Origin: Nageia nagi
Lineage: Eukaryota > Pinophyta
Direction: 5' to 3'
NCBI GenBank assembly: GCA_050084985.1
Contig: JBITNC010000002.1
Span: 19,096,001 to 19,160,000 of the forward strand
Length of the DNA: 64,000 nucleotides
Made by a program: the position numbers and the translations under genes. Below the pieces are notes generated by a model that made no database searches, was not told the origin of the DNA, and saw nothing but the letters and a program-made list of their open reading frames with translations. Numbering within the stretch: position 1 is the first letter of the stretch; each line of letters opens with the position of its first letter. Of the stretch, positions 21,775 to 33,830 are shown in pieces.

Positions 21775-22670
21775 TAAGGACATGTTTGCTTGGGAATACA
21801 GTGATATGAAAGGATTAAATCTAAACTTTATGACTCATAATTTGATGGTACATGAAGGTGTAAATCATGTACAACATAAAATAAGACCAACGCATCCACA
21901 ACACTCTTTGTTAGTTAAGAAGGAGATTGATAAATATCATAAATAAGGATTCATTAAACCCATTGACTATTCACCTTGGTTAGCCAATGTTGTTCCAAAT
22001 TTGAAACTGAATATAGAAATCATATGTTGCATTGATTTTAGAGATTTAAACAAAGCTTATCTGAAGGATAACTTTCCATTACCACACATTAACACAGTTA
22101 TGGATTCCACATCAAGACATGAGATCCTGTCATTCATGGATGTTTTCACATGATGCAATCAAATCAAAATCAACAAAGAGGATCACTATAAGAAGATATT
22201 CACCATACTTTAGGGAACATTTTATTGGGTAATCATGTCCTTTGGCCTTAAAAATATAGGGGGAACATACCAAAGAGCAATGGTAACTATATTTTATAAC
22301 CTTATTCATAAATCAATTGAAGTTTATGTTGATGATATTCTTCCTAAATCAAGTAAGAATGAAAATCATTTAAAGGACTTAAGAGTCATTTTTAAAAGTA
22401 TGAGATAATTTAACTTGAACCTAAATCCCCAGAAGTGTAGTTTTGGGGTATCTAGTAGCAATTTGCTTGGTTACATTGTATCTAAAAGAGGCATAGAAAT
22501 ATATCCTAAAAAGGCCAAAGCTATAATGGATATGCCTCCACCAAGAAACATTATATAACTTACAATTCTTCAAGGAAAGTTACAAGTGATCAAGAGGTTC
22601 ATGGCTCAGTTAGCAAATAGAACAACTTCATTCTCTTACTTGCTCAAGAAGGGGAATCAATTCATATAGA
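21775..22670 (+). pseudogene. T1 reverse transcriptase (decayed)
   Basis: Starts with the FKDMFAWEYSDMKGLN block, then IKPIDYSPWLANVV, CIDFRDLNKAYLKDNFPLPH, HEILSFMDVFT, MSFGLKNIGGTYQRAM and the catalytic VYVDDILPKSSKNENH (YVDD at 22325-22336, intact), followed by LNLNPQKCSFGV and LLGYIVSKRGIEIYPKKAKA. All seven RT blocks are in order. Stops lie at about 21944, 22154, 22213, 22406 and 22556 region and are TAA, TAG or TGA at expected Gln, Trp or Arg. Confidence 0.92.
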
Positions 22671-23110
22671 TAAAGGAGTGTTAAAAAGGATTTGAAGACA
22701 TCAAGAGATACTTACTTAAACCTCTTATTTTACAACCAATTGATCATACCAATACTCTATACTTGTACATCTCAGCTACAACCAATGCTCTTGGGACAAT
22801 CCTTATATAACTCAAAAATGAAAATAGGGATAGGATTGTATATTATTTATTCAAAACACTATAGAATGAAAAAATCAACCACACACCAATTGAGAAGTTA
22901 TGTTATGCCATAGTCTACACAAATCAAAAATTTATGTGCTACATGATCACCAACACTACCTTCATTATGGCTCAATCTAATCCACTAAGGTATGTGTTGT
23001 TAAAACCATAGTTGCAAGGAAGACCAACCAAATTGATCATAGAACTACAAGAGTTTGATCTCCTTTATACATGGAAAAAAGTAGTCAAGGGATAGGTTAT
23101 AGTTGATATG
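22671..23110 (+). pseudogene. T1 Ty3-type RNase H
   Basis: Follows RT directly: FEDIKRYLLKPLILQPID, LYLYISATTNALGTILI, then HTPIEKLCYAIVYTNQKF and NPLRYVLLKP, RPTKLIIELQEFDLLYTW. This matches the original RNase H of Ty3/gypsy elements in the Tat group; the first catalytic Asp position reads Ser (ISATT instead of D-S), so catalysis was probably already lost, as is common where a second RNase H is present. Confidence 0.8.
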
Positions 23111-23149
23111 CTTGAAGCAGCACCATGTGATGACAATAGTAACAAGAAT

Positions 23150-23655
23150 AAGCTTATGGAACTAGTTGATAAATGTGAGGACAATACATGGACATTATTC
23201 TTTGATGGATCTAAATATTCATAAGGGGATGGGATAGGAATTATGCTAGTATCTCTTGAAGGTGGTATGACTCTTATGGATTAGAAGTTGAATTTTGAAT
23301 GCACAAATAACATGATTGAGTATGAGGCTTTAGTATTAGTATTAAAGACATCAATGAACCTTAGAATTAGTAAGTTGAAAGTTTATTATGATTCACAACT
23401 TGTCATAGATCAGATTAGTGATGGTTACAACATAAAAGATGAGAAATTGTATCCATATAAAAACCTAGTAGCTACAATGGTTCAAAGGTGCTTCACATAG
23501 ATTCAATTTGAGAATATTTCAAGGAATAATAACATATTTATAGATGCTATGGCTAATGTTGCTTCACTAACATCTATATTAGTTGAATATGAGGAAACTA
23601 TTATCAAAAGCAATAGCCTTAGATATTGTTACTTTTTGGATGATGATGAATCTCA
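23150..23655 (+). pseudogene. T1 archaeal-type RNase H (aRNH)
   Basis: Downstream of the first RNase H and before integrase: NTWTLFFDGSKYS, GDGIGIMLVSLEG, ECTNNMIEYEALVLVLKTSM, LKVYYDSQLVIDQISDGYNI and NNNIFIDAMANVAS. The FDGS Asp, EYEAL Glu, YYDSQL Asp and IDAMAN Asp give the complete D,E,D,D set of an archaeal-like RNase H. This RT-RNH-aRNH-INT order is the known Tat arrangement. Stops lie at 23221, 23284 and 23498 region. Confidence 0.88.
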
Positions 23656-23849
23656 ATGATTCTTCAAAAGATAAATTTTTATATGTGTTATTCTCCCATT
23701 GCATGCATGGTATGTTGATATCTACAACTATCTCAAGCAAGGAAATATTTTAGGTTCATTTCAATCCAAGTTACTCAAATGAAGGTTGAAATTAAAGCTC
23801 ATTTAATGGTACTTTCCTTAGATTTCCAAATGAAACTAAAGAAAATAAG

Positions 23850-24892
23850 GCTATGGAAAAAGTGCATGATAGCACAAATGGAGGACATTTCAATGATAAA
23901 TCCATTTATCATAAAATCTTAAGGCTAGGTTATTATTGGCCATCTATGGAAAAGGGTTATATTTTACATGTTTAAAATAATGAAAAATATCAAAACCATG
24001 CTAACTTGAAATAGGCTCCTTCAAGTGAATTAGCCACAATTATATCACCTTCACCTTTTGCTATTTGGACCTTGGATTTAATTGATGTTATCAATCCCAA
24101 ATCTAGTGAGGGACATAAATTCATCTTGGTTGATATAGAATATTTCATAAAATGGGTTGAATTTGTACATTTGAGATATTCAAAAGGTCCTCAAATTATG
24201 AAATTCATGATTGAAAACATCATAGTTAGATTTGGTGTTCCATCTCATGTCATCATGGATAATGAAAAGAACTTTAGAAGTAAGCAAGTCAAATAATTTT
24301 GCAAGGATTTCAAGATCAAGAAAAGGTTCTCATCAACTTACTATTCATAAGGAAATGGAAAAGAACATCTTGTGCAAGATAATAAATAAAAATCATAAAG
24401 ATTAGCATTCATAGCCTATATATGCATTATGGGTATACAAAACAAGCATTAGATTAGCTATACATTACACTCCATTTTCATTATTCTATGGAGATGAGGT
24501 AGTTTTACCATTGAAGGAAGAAATACCATCATTAAGGGTGTCTTTGGTTGGTATCATTAATTGGGAAGAAAAGAAAAAAGAAAGACTAAGGAAGATAGAA
24601 CTTGGATTGGAAGAAAAGAGATTTCATGCCTTAGAAAATATCAAAGCTTATCAAAGCATATAGAAAAAAGATTGTATCATGTGAGTTATAAGTGGATGAT
24701 ATAGTGCTCAAAGAGAATCATCACAAGTCACATAATGAAAAATAGGATAAAAGGAAAGTTTTATACCAATTGCTTGGTCCCTACATCATTAATACCAAGC
24801 ATAAAAAAAAATGCATACAGATTGGTAATAGTTGATGGTAAAGTTGATAAATTTTCAACAAATGTAAAGTACCTTAAGCCCTTTTATGCATA
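23850..24892 (+). pseudogene. T1 integrase (decayed)
   Basis: Begins with the zinc-binding relic (NGGHFNDKSIYHKILRLGYY, PSMEKGYILHV), then AIWTLDLIDVINPKSSEGHK (first Asp), FILVDIEYFIKWVE, VPSHVIMDNEKNFRSKQVK (second Asp). The catalytic Glu area (GNGKEHLVQDN) is disturbed by a small deletion. The C-terminal part shows IHYTPFSLFYGDEVVLPLKE, then AYRLVIVDGKV and NVKYLKPFYA, the usual end of Tat integrases. Inserts element DNA in the host chromosome when active; here clearly broken. Confidence 0.88.
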
Positions 24893-25610
24893 AGGGAAGC
24901 TTATCACAAAGGTTCTAGAGGTTTTCCTTTAGTAAGCCATCAATATAGTGGTCAGGTATTAGGATCCTAGCTCCATTTCCATTCTATTGAGCTAGCACTT
25001 GCACTAGCTTTCTATGTAAAATTCATCAGTCATCCCAATGCCCTCATTGGTGTGCTTAGAATATTTTAGACTTGAAAAAAAATCATAAGTTTTATTGGTC
25101 ACATTTAGGTCAAATAAACCATGTGGTAGTTTTAGATATCAATCAGTCAATTATCTTTCTCATACTAATGATATTAGTTAAGTCAGTCATGTAGATGATG
25201 CCTTGGCCAATCTTGTATCATTATCATACATTACACATAAGTCAACCAACTTAGTACATTCATATCTCAACATTAGAAAGGTTGAAGGTTCTAAATCAAA
25301 ATGAGGCTTACAACCTGCATTACCTTTTGCACCCATGCTAACATTTCTATATCAAATTAGCTCATTCATCATAGGTAAGTGCATGTATTATTTTCTACTC
25401 TCTTATCTTTGCATTCATGATCATAATTCAATCATATTATGCTTTGTTATTTGATTAGCACATCATATCCTTGTTGGGTGGATGTTAAATAACCATCACT
25501 ATTTTAATTATTTGGTTGGGAATAAACCAACCATTTTTCTTAGGTTAGTCTAGAGATTAGGACTAAACTAATCATTATTCTAATGGCCACATTATCACTG
25601 GTACTATAAT
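24893..25610. other. Unassigned stretch after T1 integrase
   Basis: No T1 3' LTR is present. In the plus frame after the integrase, peptide-like stretches continue to about 25400 with several stops, but no family is recognised. On the minus strand the first bases (25610 down, ATTATAGTACCAG) resemble the leader next to the 2330-3175 LTR, so part of this may be the leader of the next element. Confidence 0.3.
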
Positions 25611-26494
25611 TGTTAGTTAAAAAATCAACCATATTAGAAAATAAGACAAATAAAGTTAATACAAACTAAAATTTTATTAATTTTTTGGAAGACCTTGATA
25701 TTACAGAGTATATATCATTAGATCTGATTTTCCTTATGAAAGGGCTTTTCTCAAATGCATTTATAAAATAGGCTATTCAAGTATATGGATAGAAGGTCAC
25801 CGATGACCCTTATTAGAATTTTGGTGACTAATGTGGAATGTTGACACTCGATATCATGTCATTGGTATTTTTATAACTTTGAATTTTTTGACTGATTTGA
25901 ATCACTCTTTGATTTTGTCTTTGACCATCTATGTCATAGATATCTCTAAATTTTGTTGCACCTCAGCACCTGTATACCCTATACACATGCATGAATAAAA
26001 CATTAAACATACTTGCACTTCTTAAAATCTTAACATAATGTAGTAAAAACATGTAATAATAATAAAATCAACATAAATCTTGTTGTGGTTTAGTTATATC
26101 TTCATTTTCATAGTATAAGTTTACTTCAAATTTCCTTATTCCTATTGTCTATTTCCTACAAATATTTATAGATTTTCTAATGCTTACTTGTGGAATTATT
26201 CAAGGCTAGAAAGGGGGAGTCAAATTTTATCACCAACTTAAAATAGAGAATGGCTTGTGCATCTAGTGCCAATGCAGGTAATGACTAACCCTCTTTATCA
26301 CTAGTTTCTTGAAGAAGATGAGACTTACAGTTCATATTCTATTTTTTATGTTTTGTTTTTTTCATTACAAAGTCATCGATGATCATAAGCAGATGCTAAT
26401 GACCTTTACTAATCACCAATGATTGTATCCTAATCATCGATGTTTTAAGTCTTGATTTTTTAATGTATAAGTGGATTGTATTTTGATGTCTACA
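25611..26494 (-). repeat. LTR related to 2330-3175 (solo or truncated element)
   Basis: On the minus strand it starts TGTAGACATCAAAATACA and ends TTAACTAACA, 884 bp. It carries CTATAAATA near 26170 and blocks matching the LTR at 2330-3175 in the same order, plus several copies of a CATCGATGA-like word. No coding part of its element is recognised beside it; it may be a solo LTR or what is left of an element interrupted by others. Confidence 0.5.
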
Positions 26495-26559
26495 TTTTGC
26501 CCCTTTTTGAATTATTAAGTGGAGATGAGGTTAATAGTTCAAAAACATAGAATGGGAAG

Positions 26560-28489
26560 TGTTGATCAGTATAGCATAGCATCAAGTGTTTGGTCTGGTC
26601 ATGTTCTCCACTTCCCACAATGGTAGGTTCCTTGAAAGAGCAGAAGGTGGTGGGGATGTGCTTATGTTGGTTTTCTACTCAATCTTCAATTTATAGGCTA
26701 GTTCCTATCTATATTTAAGGTCAAAAGTAACAAAAAGGAATAAAAATATGGAGAGTTACAAGAAAGAGATAAGTAAATAAACAACTAAAATAGGAAATTT
26801 ACAACCTAAGCATTGCAGCACAAGCAACAATCCATAGCCAAGATTAAGAATAGCAAACTATATCGCACTTTGGGTCTCGTAATCACAACACATAGCCATA
26901 ACTTGAAGAAAACATTCCACACATAATATTCATAAAAGCAATAATAGCCACTTTGTTGCAAGAGGGAAAAGCATTGTCTATTTGCATTATCATATGTGAA
27001 TAGCTCTTATAGATTAGGGTAAATTTGCTAAAATGTATGACCTTTTTAATTTCTAAAAACTAGCTATTTATACAACTTTCACCCCTTTGGGTGGTTGGGT
27101 TTCATTAATATACATTACTACTAGCATTGAATGAAATAACTAAAATAATGCTATTTACATAAATGCTACAAGTATACTAGATTATACAATGAATAAGTAC
27201 TAATCACATAACTATTTGGGAATTTGCAACTTCCAGTCAACCATGTCCATAAAGCCATAATCCATCTAACATGTTGTTGACTACTCCTTCTTCGACCCTA
27301 TAGCTGATTGAATATAACACTATTGCTAATTGAATATAGCACTATAGCTGATTGAGTAGTTATTTGATTGCACATTGATTGGTATGATTTGGTATTATGC
27401 TTAATCAACTGCTATCTACTTCTCTATAATCTTTATGATCTCTACAATGGATGTCAGTAATTAGAGTAATGGTGGTTGATATATATTATGTTCACTTGGT
27501 TCAAGAAGAACTACCACTATTATGTGGAAATGAGTTGGTGTCGATACATTAACAGTGCCCCAAGGGTCAAACACTTAAGATGAAGTGGACTCGAGTGTTC
27601 TTTCTCATGCATTACTCTTTCACTTACTTGGCAGGCTCTATGTTCTTCTTTCAAGTTCTATTGATGATTTGGTTGTTCTAAGACCCAATTATTTTCATTA
27701 AGAACTATGACATCATCCTTTAAAATCCTTAAGCTCTATTGATATTTTGATTCTACTAGTATCTGCTAATTTTAATTGAAAATCATGATGTTATCTCTTA
27801 GGATCGATGGGCTCTATTGATATTCTGATTGCTCTGGGACTCGCTTATTTTTACCAAAATTTATGACATCATCCTTCAAAATCCCTAGGCTCTATTGATA
27901 TCCTAATTCTACTAGGACTCACTAATTTTGATTGAAAATTGTGACATCATCTCCAAAAATTATCAGGCACTATTGACATTCTTCAAAAGTCAAGCTTTCA
28001 ATGTGTACAAGTTTTGGACATTTGTGCCAACAATTCTTAGAGACTCTAAGGTAATAAATATGATTCCAAGAAACTTTTCCATACATGACTTATTGAGTAT
28101 ACTACACAAGATGACATGACTCCTAGGCACTCTCAACTCTCAATCACTAAAAAATAAAAGAATATAAAATTGACATAACTCCTGGGTATCCTTATTTACA
28201 TAATCTCGAGGTACTACTAAAAAAATGAAATGATACTTGGGTGTCCTTATTTACATAATTCTCAAGTGCTACTAAAAAAATGACTCTCGACACCTTAAGG
28301 AAAATAAATGAGAAGAGGAAGGATTTATAATGAAAGAATACAAAATTTTATAACTCATGAAGACTTTAAAAGAATAATATCCTCCTAGGTACTCTTATAC
28401 ATACAACTCTCAAATAGTAAAGAATGAAATAATGAAGAATGAAAAATAATAGAATTACCCCAAATTTTGAGTGTTATTCTGAAGGAATA
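26560..28489 (-). repeat. 3' LTR of T2
   Basis: 1,930 bp, plus-strand start TGTTGATCAGTATAG and end TTCTGAAGGAATA. It contains four tandem units of about 79 bp (about 27658-27975, each beginning CTATTGATAT and containing GACATCATC or GATGTTATC) and a 65-bp duplication (about 28165-28285, TATCCTTATTTACATAAT). Outer minus-strand start reads TATTCC rather than TG, perhaps a TG-to-TA change. Confidence 0.88.
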
Positions 28490-31400
28490 TAATCTTTTGG
28501 TAGTTCTTTAGGGTATCTGCCTACTAGAGACTAGAACCTATCAACTGCTACTCCCAATGGCTTGCACAGAAGTAGATCTGGTTGCAGTCTCAATTGCTAC
28601 CATCATATCTAGTGGGAGGAATGCATACATCCTTTTATAGTTCACTCAGATATATATAATTAGCTTGTGATAAGATGAGGGATACCTTAATCTTCTATAT
28701 GTCTACTTTGAACCCTTCCAAGACACTATTTAGCTTTCTAGCATGTAAAACTTTTATAATGGCTTTCTAAGCTAACTCATTTATCATAGATCTGAGATTT
28801 GTGTCTCAAAAAATGATTGTTCCAAAAATTGAATGGTATTGGCTACCTAATTGGCAACACTACCCTATACATTCTGCTCTTCCCATAATTTGGAAGCTTT
28901 TATTTCAATTAAATAATAAGAGAATTTGTTAATAAATCCCAACTCTGTTATGAGCTAGTGTTTATTTATGTTCATGTTGAATACTAAACTTTGGAGCTCA
29001 CAAATCTCTTGGATCTTTTTTTGATATGACTATTTTGGATTGGAGGAGACTATTGCAAACTCTTTTTTAGTCATAATCCTCAATTGGACCTACATCCTTT
29101 CTAAAATTGTTCTGGGTATATCTAGAGCTAGCTTATGAAGAGCATTTTGAGCATGAAATTTCTTAATGGCTTGTATAGTTATCTCCTTGAGTATATGCAA
29201 GTGAGATAATGTTATCATTCTATCAACAACTTACTCTACCAAGAAGTTTTTGAAGTTTTTCATAAGTAGTAATAGTTTTGCTTTATCATCTGATAGAACT
29301 TTATTTGTTGCACTGATAGTTTACATCTTAGCCTCAATCTATTTGATCTTTTGAGCATCCATGATTGCAACCTAAGCTTTGAGCTCTTCTATCACTTGAT
29401 TTGCAGTATTTAGCTTAGCTCTTGATGTTACCATGCTCTTATCAAAGTCTATTTTCTATTTCTCAAGCTTTATATTCAATTCTTTATTTTTTTTTGCAAC
29501 CCAACTATTATTTTATCTTTAAGGGAGCAGTCTTTCTTATATTGATCAATTTTCTTATTCAATTTCTCTATTTTAGTCTCCATTGCATTAAGACTTTTAC
29601 CAGCTACCATTGAAGTATTTATAAGAAACCTAGACTGGTCAATAGCTGATACACTCTACATATTTACATCTATTATTATCATGGGAGTAAAATCTAGCTA
29701 CCCTTATTTGAAAGGCATCTGAGCAATTTTCATATCTCCCATCTCTGTTACTTTGCTCAAAATTCTTGACTATTGCTTAGGAAGCATAGAAGATTTATTA
29801 ACAAAAGTTGCCCAATCAATGGGCTCTACAATTTGTGTAGAAAAAATTAACTTTATTTCCTCTTGCAAGTCTATAGGAATAAAAGAATGAGTGAAAATAA
29901 TTTCACATACAATAAGTGTCTCAACTTGTTGAAGTAGTTGGTACTACTAAGGAGGAGTCAAATATTGGACTTCTAGTTCAGGTTCAGCTTCTTCTATGGC
30001 TTCACCTTATTCTTCAAGCTTATCCATTAGGCCAAAGTCCTTTTTTCCAAATTCATCATCATCATCACCATCTCTTGGCCCTCCTCCAGGTTTTAGTGCT
30101 ACTATCTTTCTAGCCTTAGGTATAATTTCCTTGCTTTGTTTAATTTGTCTCTATCCCTCTTTTGGGGTTTCCTTTTCTTCTTATTCCTAAACTTGTTTTG
30201 CAGTACTAGCATTTGTATCTTGTATCTCTATGAACTCCTCTGTATCAAAAATTTCTACTTCTTGTATCACCACCTTTGGGACTTCTTCTATTGCCTCTAA
30301 AGGCAAAGGTATAGTTATTTATGTCTGTGACCTTACTATAGTTGATCAAGGCTTTTGAATAGGCTTTTTCTTCTTCTCTAATGTCTACTCCCTTTGAGAA
30401 AGAGTTTGAACTTTTCTTTTCTTTTTGGGAGAAGGATCCTAAGAAGAAGTGGTGGTGTTCAAAGGGTTTTTTCTCCCTTCTTTAGAACTTGAACCATGCT
30501 AGATGTTTCTTTTGTTTGCACTATCCTTTCCTTTGTAGCAAGTTTTTCATAAAAATGAGGAGGAAGAGGCTATCCCAACTCTAACATAGGATCTTTGGAA
30601 TACTCTACCTCTCAGTATTTATCATATTTGAATTTTTCAAATAATTCACTTTCAATGTGGTGAATTTTTGTGGTATACTCAAATCTAAATCTTGTAAAAT
30701 AATGAATTTTATTGGTACCCCACCCAATATGCTAATTTGGTGAGGACCTCTAGGTTGAGGATAAAATCTTGCCTCTTATTTTCCTAGTTCCTATATTTTG
30801 TTATTCCTTCTAGGGCCATCCAAGCCTTATTCAGGGGTACAATTCTCAATTTGGGTACATTTCTACTTCCTACTTAGTTTCATTTATAAAATATTCTATA
30901 TATGGCCTACTATCATGGACAAATGCTAGACGTTTCTTACTAGTCCTTATTATCTAGGTAATTTCCCCTGATGGGTCATACATCCATGCAGTACCCACCT
31001 TATCTAACTTGAAATTTTGTACAATAAATTGAGCTATACTATTTGTACATCCTATCTCTAAAAGAGTAAAATTCTCAGTTGAAGCTAGTATATTTACAAT
31101 AGACTTAAAATTTCCACTAGACCCATGTTTACTCTCTATGGCATAAATCTATCTACCCATCTCTACTGAATACAATTAGGGGTAACATATTTAGGCAAAA
31201 AGAAGGGTTTTTTAAAATACCCATACATAATTATTATGATGTGGTTTCTCAAGAAGTACTAGTCATTGATATTATTTCCACCTTATAGCTCCCTTATTAT
31301 GCTCTTACGTAGCCTACTGGGGAGTTTTCTAGTCAAAAGTTTTACTATAGTTGCATAGAACTTTTCCATGAACTACTATTAGAATCCATGCAACTTGGTC

Positions 31401-32032
31401 AAAATTGGCACCATCAGGTCAATTTGCATCGACACAACACTAGAACTAGTTGGCTCAACTAGGAGCCCTACCTTTATAAGTTTGTCCAAATTTTGATGAA
31501 AAAAGAGCCACCAAAGATATAAAGAATGTCTAAAATTTGTTTTTTTAATCTTGAACAAACACCTCTTAATTTCTTCAAGTATGAAAGCTAGGAAATCATA
31601 ACAAACATGGGCTTCTAAAATATTATAAGCCATGTGCACCATAGCTTTGTTTGCTTCTATCTAGCTTCTTTCCTAGGATGATTGCAAGTGCCTACAACAT
31701 TGCTCTATCTTTTGATTGTGCTTGTGTTCTAGGGAGTATAAGAGCTTAGGGAAGGTGAAGAACTCATAGGGCACATAATATGTCAAACCCTAGTTAATCA
31801 TAACATCTCTTTTAGAATGAGCAAGTGACTTTCCTTTTCTACTCACTTTATGTGACTTAAGCTTAAAAAGAATAAGACTAGGGTCAACTCTCCATGTATC
31901 CATATGATAGATTACTCCCATCTCAATCCAGTTCACTCTTGGTGCATTCTCGAGATATTCTTCTTGTAAAGAGAGAAGGTCAATTTAAAGTTGTTCCACT
32001 TCAGCTATAGGAGATGATTGAGAAGTCACCAT
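28490..32032 (-). pseudogene. T2 extra 3' ORF, function unknown
   Basis: A degenerate coding region of roughly 1,150 codons in the same sense as pol, between integrase and 3' LTR. From ATG at 32032 one frame runs for about 300 codons with stops only at TAA or TAG: MVTSQSSPIAEVEQL, NAPRVNWIEMGVIYHMDTWR, MVHMAYNILEAHVCYDFLAF, SLYLWWLFFHQNLDKLIKVG, KLPSRLRKSIIRELxGGNNI, FLRNHIIIMYGYFKKPFFLP. Further on come a K/E/P-rich part, an acidic GDDDDEFGKKDFG patch (about 30050), a segment with LPKQxSRILSKVTEMGDMKI and a predicted coiled coil (METKIEKLNKKIDQYKKD, about 29590). I recognise no family. It occupies the place where some elements carry an env-like or antisense ORF. A captured host gene is possible. 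Confidence 0.5.
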
Positions 32033-32574
32033 GATATTAACATATTTTCTTAAACCTTTAGTTGTCATTAAAAATAGTAGTTAAGGTGATGTGAGGTTTT
32101 ATAACCTTTTTCTTTCTCAAGACAACTCAACTCTAAAATCTCCAAGCTTTGAATGCTCTAGTAACTTGAGTGCTCAAAATCATCTAAGTGTCAAAATATA
32201 GGGTATGGGAGGAGTTTTTTTATCTAAGGTTGTCAAGATTTCCATTAATGGCAATTACTTCTTAAGGATTTTGAGAACCATGCATTGCATAGATTGAGCT
32301 AGCATAGGTTGGATTAGTAAATTCAAAGCACACCAAACTTAATTTATTGTACTTGTATGATGGTTCATGAAATGCAAGGAAATCTTTCCTTAAATGCTAT
32401 TTTATTCAGTGATAGTTAAGCAATATGCTAACCTTAACTCCTAATAATATTGAATTAAATTTTATCATTGAAGACTATTTATTTTTTTTTTTTATTTTGA
32501 AAATTATGCAAGTATTTTTTTTACACAATATTTACACTATATAATGCCTTACGGGGCATACAAGCTTACCTTAT
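32033..32574. other. Spacer between T2 integrase and 3' ORF
   Basis: No coding features seen; contains an A/T homopolymer run near 32490. It may be a leader or promoter for the 3' ORF, which is speculation. Confidence 0.3.
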
Positions 32575-33806
32575 CACCTGGTAATGTTTTAAATGGATCC
32601 TGTTGATGGGAAAAGGTAATTCCTTGGACTTGGTAACATATCATAACTTGAATGCATTATTTTGCAGAGCTTAGGTAATGATGTAAGGCCTGATCCAAAG
32701 AGAGTTAAATTTTTGGTATCTTCGAGGTTTTACTCTTTCCTCATCCCATTTGAGGACAATATCACTTGGTTCAAACTTCACTCAAAAAGACTTTTTCTTA
32801 TCAAACAACCTCTTGATGATGTGTTGGTGATGTTGGAATGACTCATATGCTTTGTTCTAATCTTCCTCTAATTTTAGGAGCTAATTATATCTAGAATATA
32901 GTGGCTCAAATTCATGGTCTCCCATTTCTTTTTTTAAAGCTGGTAACTCCATGTGTATTGCCAACATTGGTCTTTTACCATATGCCAATGCATATGGGGA
33001 TGTCTTTATTGCTAATTTCATACTAATTCTATCAGCCTATAATGCATAGTCCAACTATGTATGCCACTATTTGGGATTCCCTTCAATTAATCTCTTGATT
33101 TTCGAGTTAGATTTTTTTTAGTTGATTTAGCTAGCCTATTACCTTATAGGTAATAGTTTTAAGAGAATAACTAGTAGATTCCATACTGAGCTACAAAGCT
33201 TTAAAGGTTACCTTCAATAAATGTCAGACCATTATCTAACACTATAGTCTATGAGATTCCAAAGTGTATGATTATCCTTTTAATCATTTCTATCACCACT
33301 TCTTGATCTACATTTTTGCATGGCATAGCCTTTGATCATCTAGTGAAGTAATCTACTGCAATCAAAATAAACTTGTGGCTTGCTAAGAAATTTTAGTTTA
33401 TGACACTAATGAAGTCCATACCCCACTGTTGAAAAGGATCTTCTACTACCATAGGTTTGAGAGGCATGGTAGCTTGTCTTCTCTTTCCCAAAAATCTATT
33501 GCACTTATCACATTCCCAGGTAATATTGAACGAATCCTAAAATATAGTAGGCCAATAATATTCAGGTTGTAATACCTTTGCTATTGTAGTTGGTTCATTG
33601 TAATTTCTACTAGAGAAACTGTAATGAAATTCATGCAATATTCTATAGGATTCATCTTGAGTCACACATCTAAGAAGGGTTTGATCAAAAAAATTTCTAT
33701 ATAAGTGATCATCTATCATGATAAATTTAAGGACATGCAACCTGAATCTCCTTTTTTGGAATCTATCCAAAGGTTTAGGGCACTTGCCAATTTGAAAATA
33801 AACCAT
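32575..33806 (-). pseudogene. T2 integrase (decayed)
   Basis: Starts after RNase H with KCPKPLDRFQKRRFRLHVLK, then MIDDHLYRNFF, the zinc-binding residues (ILHEFHYSFSS ... WECDKCNRFLGKRRQ), WGMDFISVI with the first catalytic Asp, SHKFILIAVDYFT, and IVLDNGLTF with the second. The Glu region is not clear. C-terminal part: KTSPYALAYGKRPMLAIHME, KLEEDxNKAYESFQHHQHII, then ALQNNAFKL and ELPFPINRIHLKHYQVI. Broken by many stops. Partner domains upstream are in the same order as in other elements. Confidence 0.87.
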
Positions 33807-33830
33807 GATTTTCTTAATCCAATCACTTTC

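Noticed and set aside
25611-26494. 3' LTR of T1
   Set aside because: Its TATA box and ends are in the opposite orientation to T1 and it does not match 17764-18566.
29422-30190. Plus-strand frames rich in Ser, His and Phe
   Set aside because: Antisense to the T2 3' ORF (acidic and coiled-coil part).
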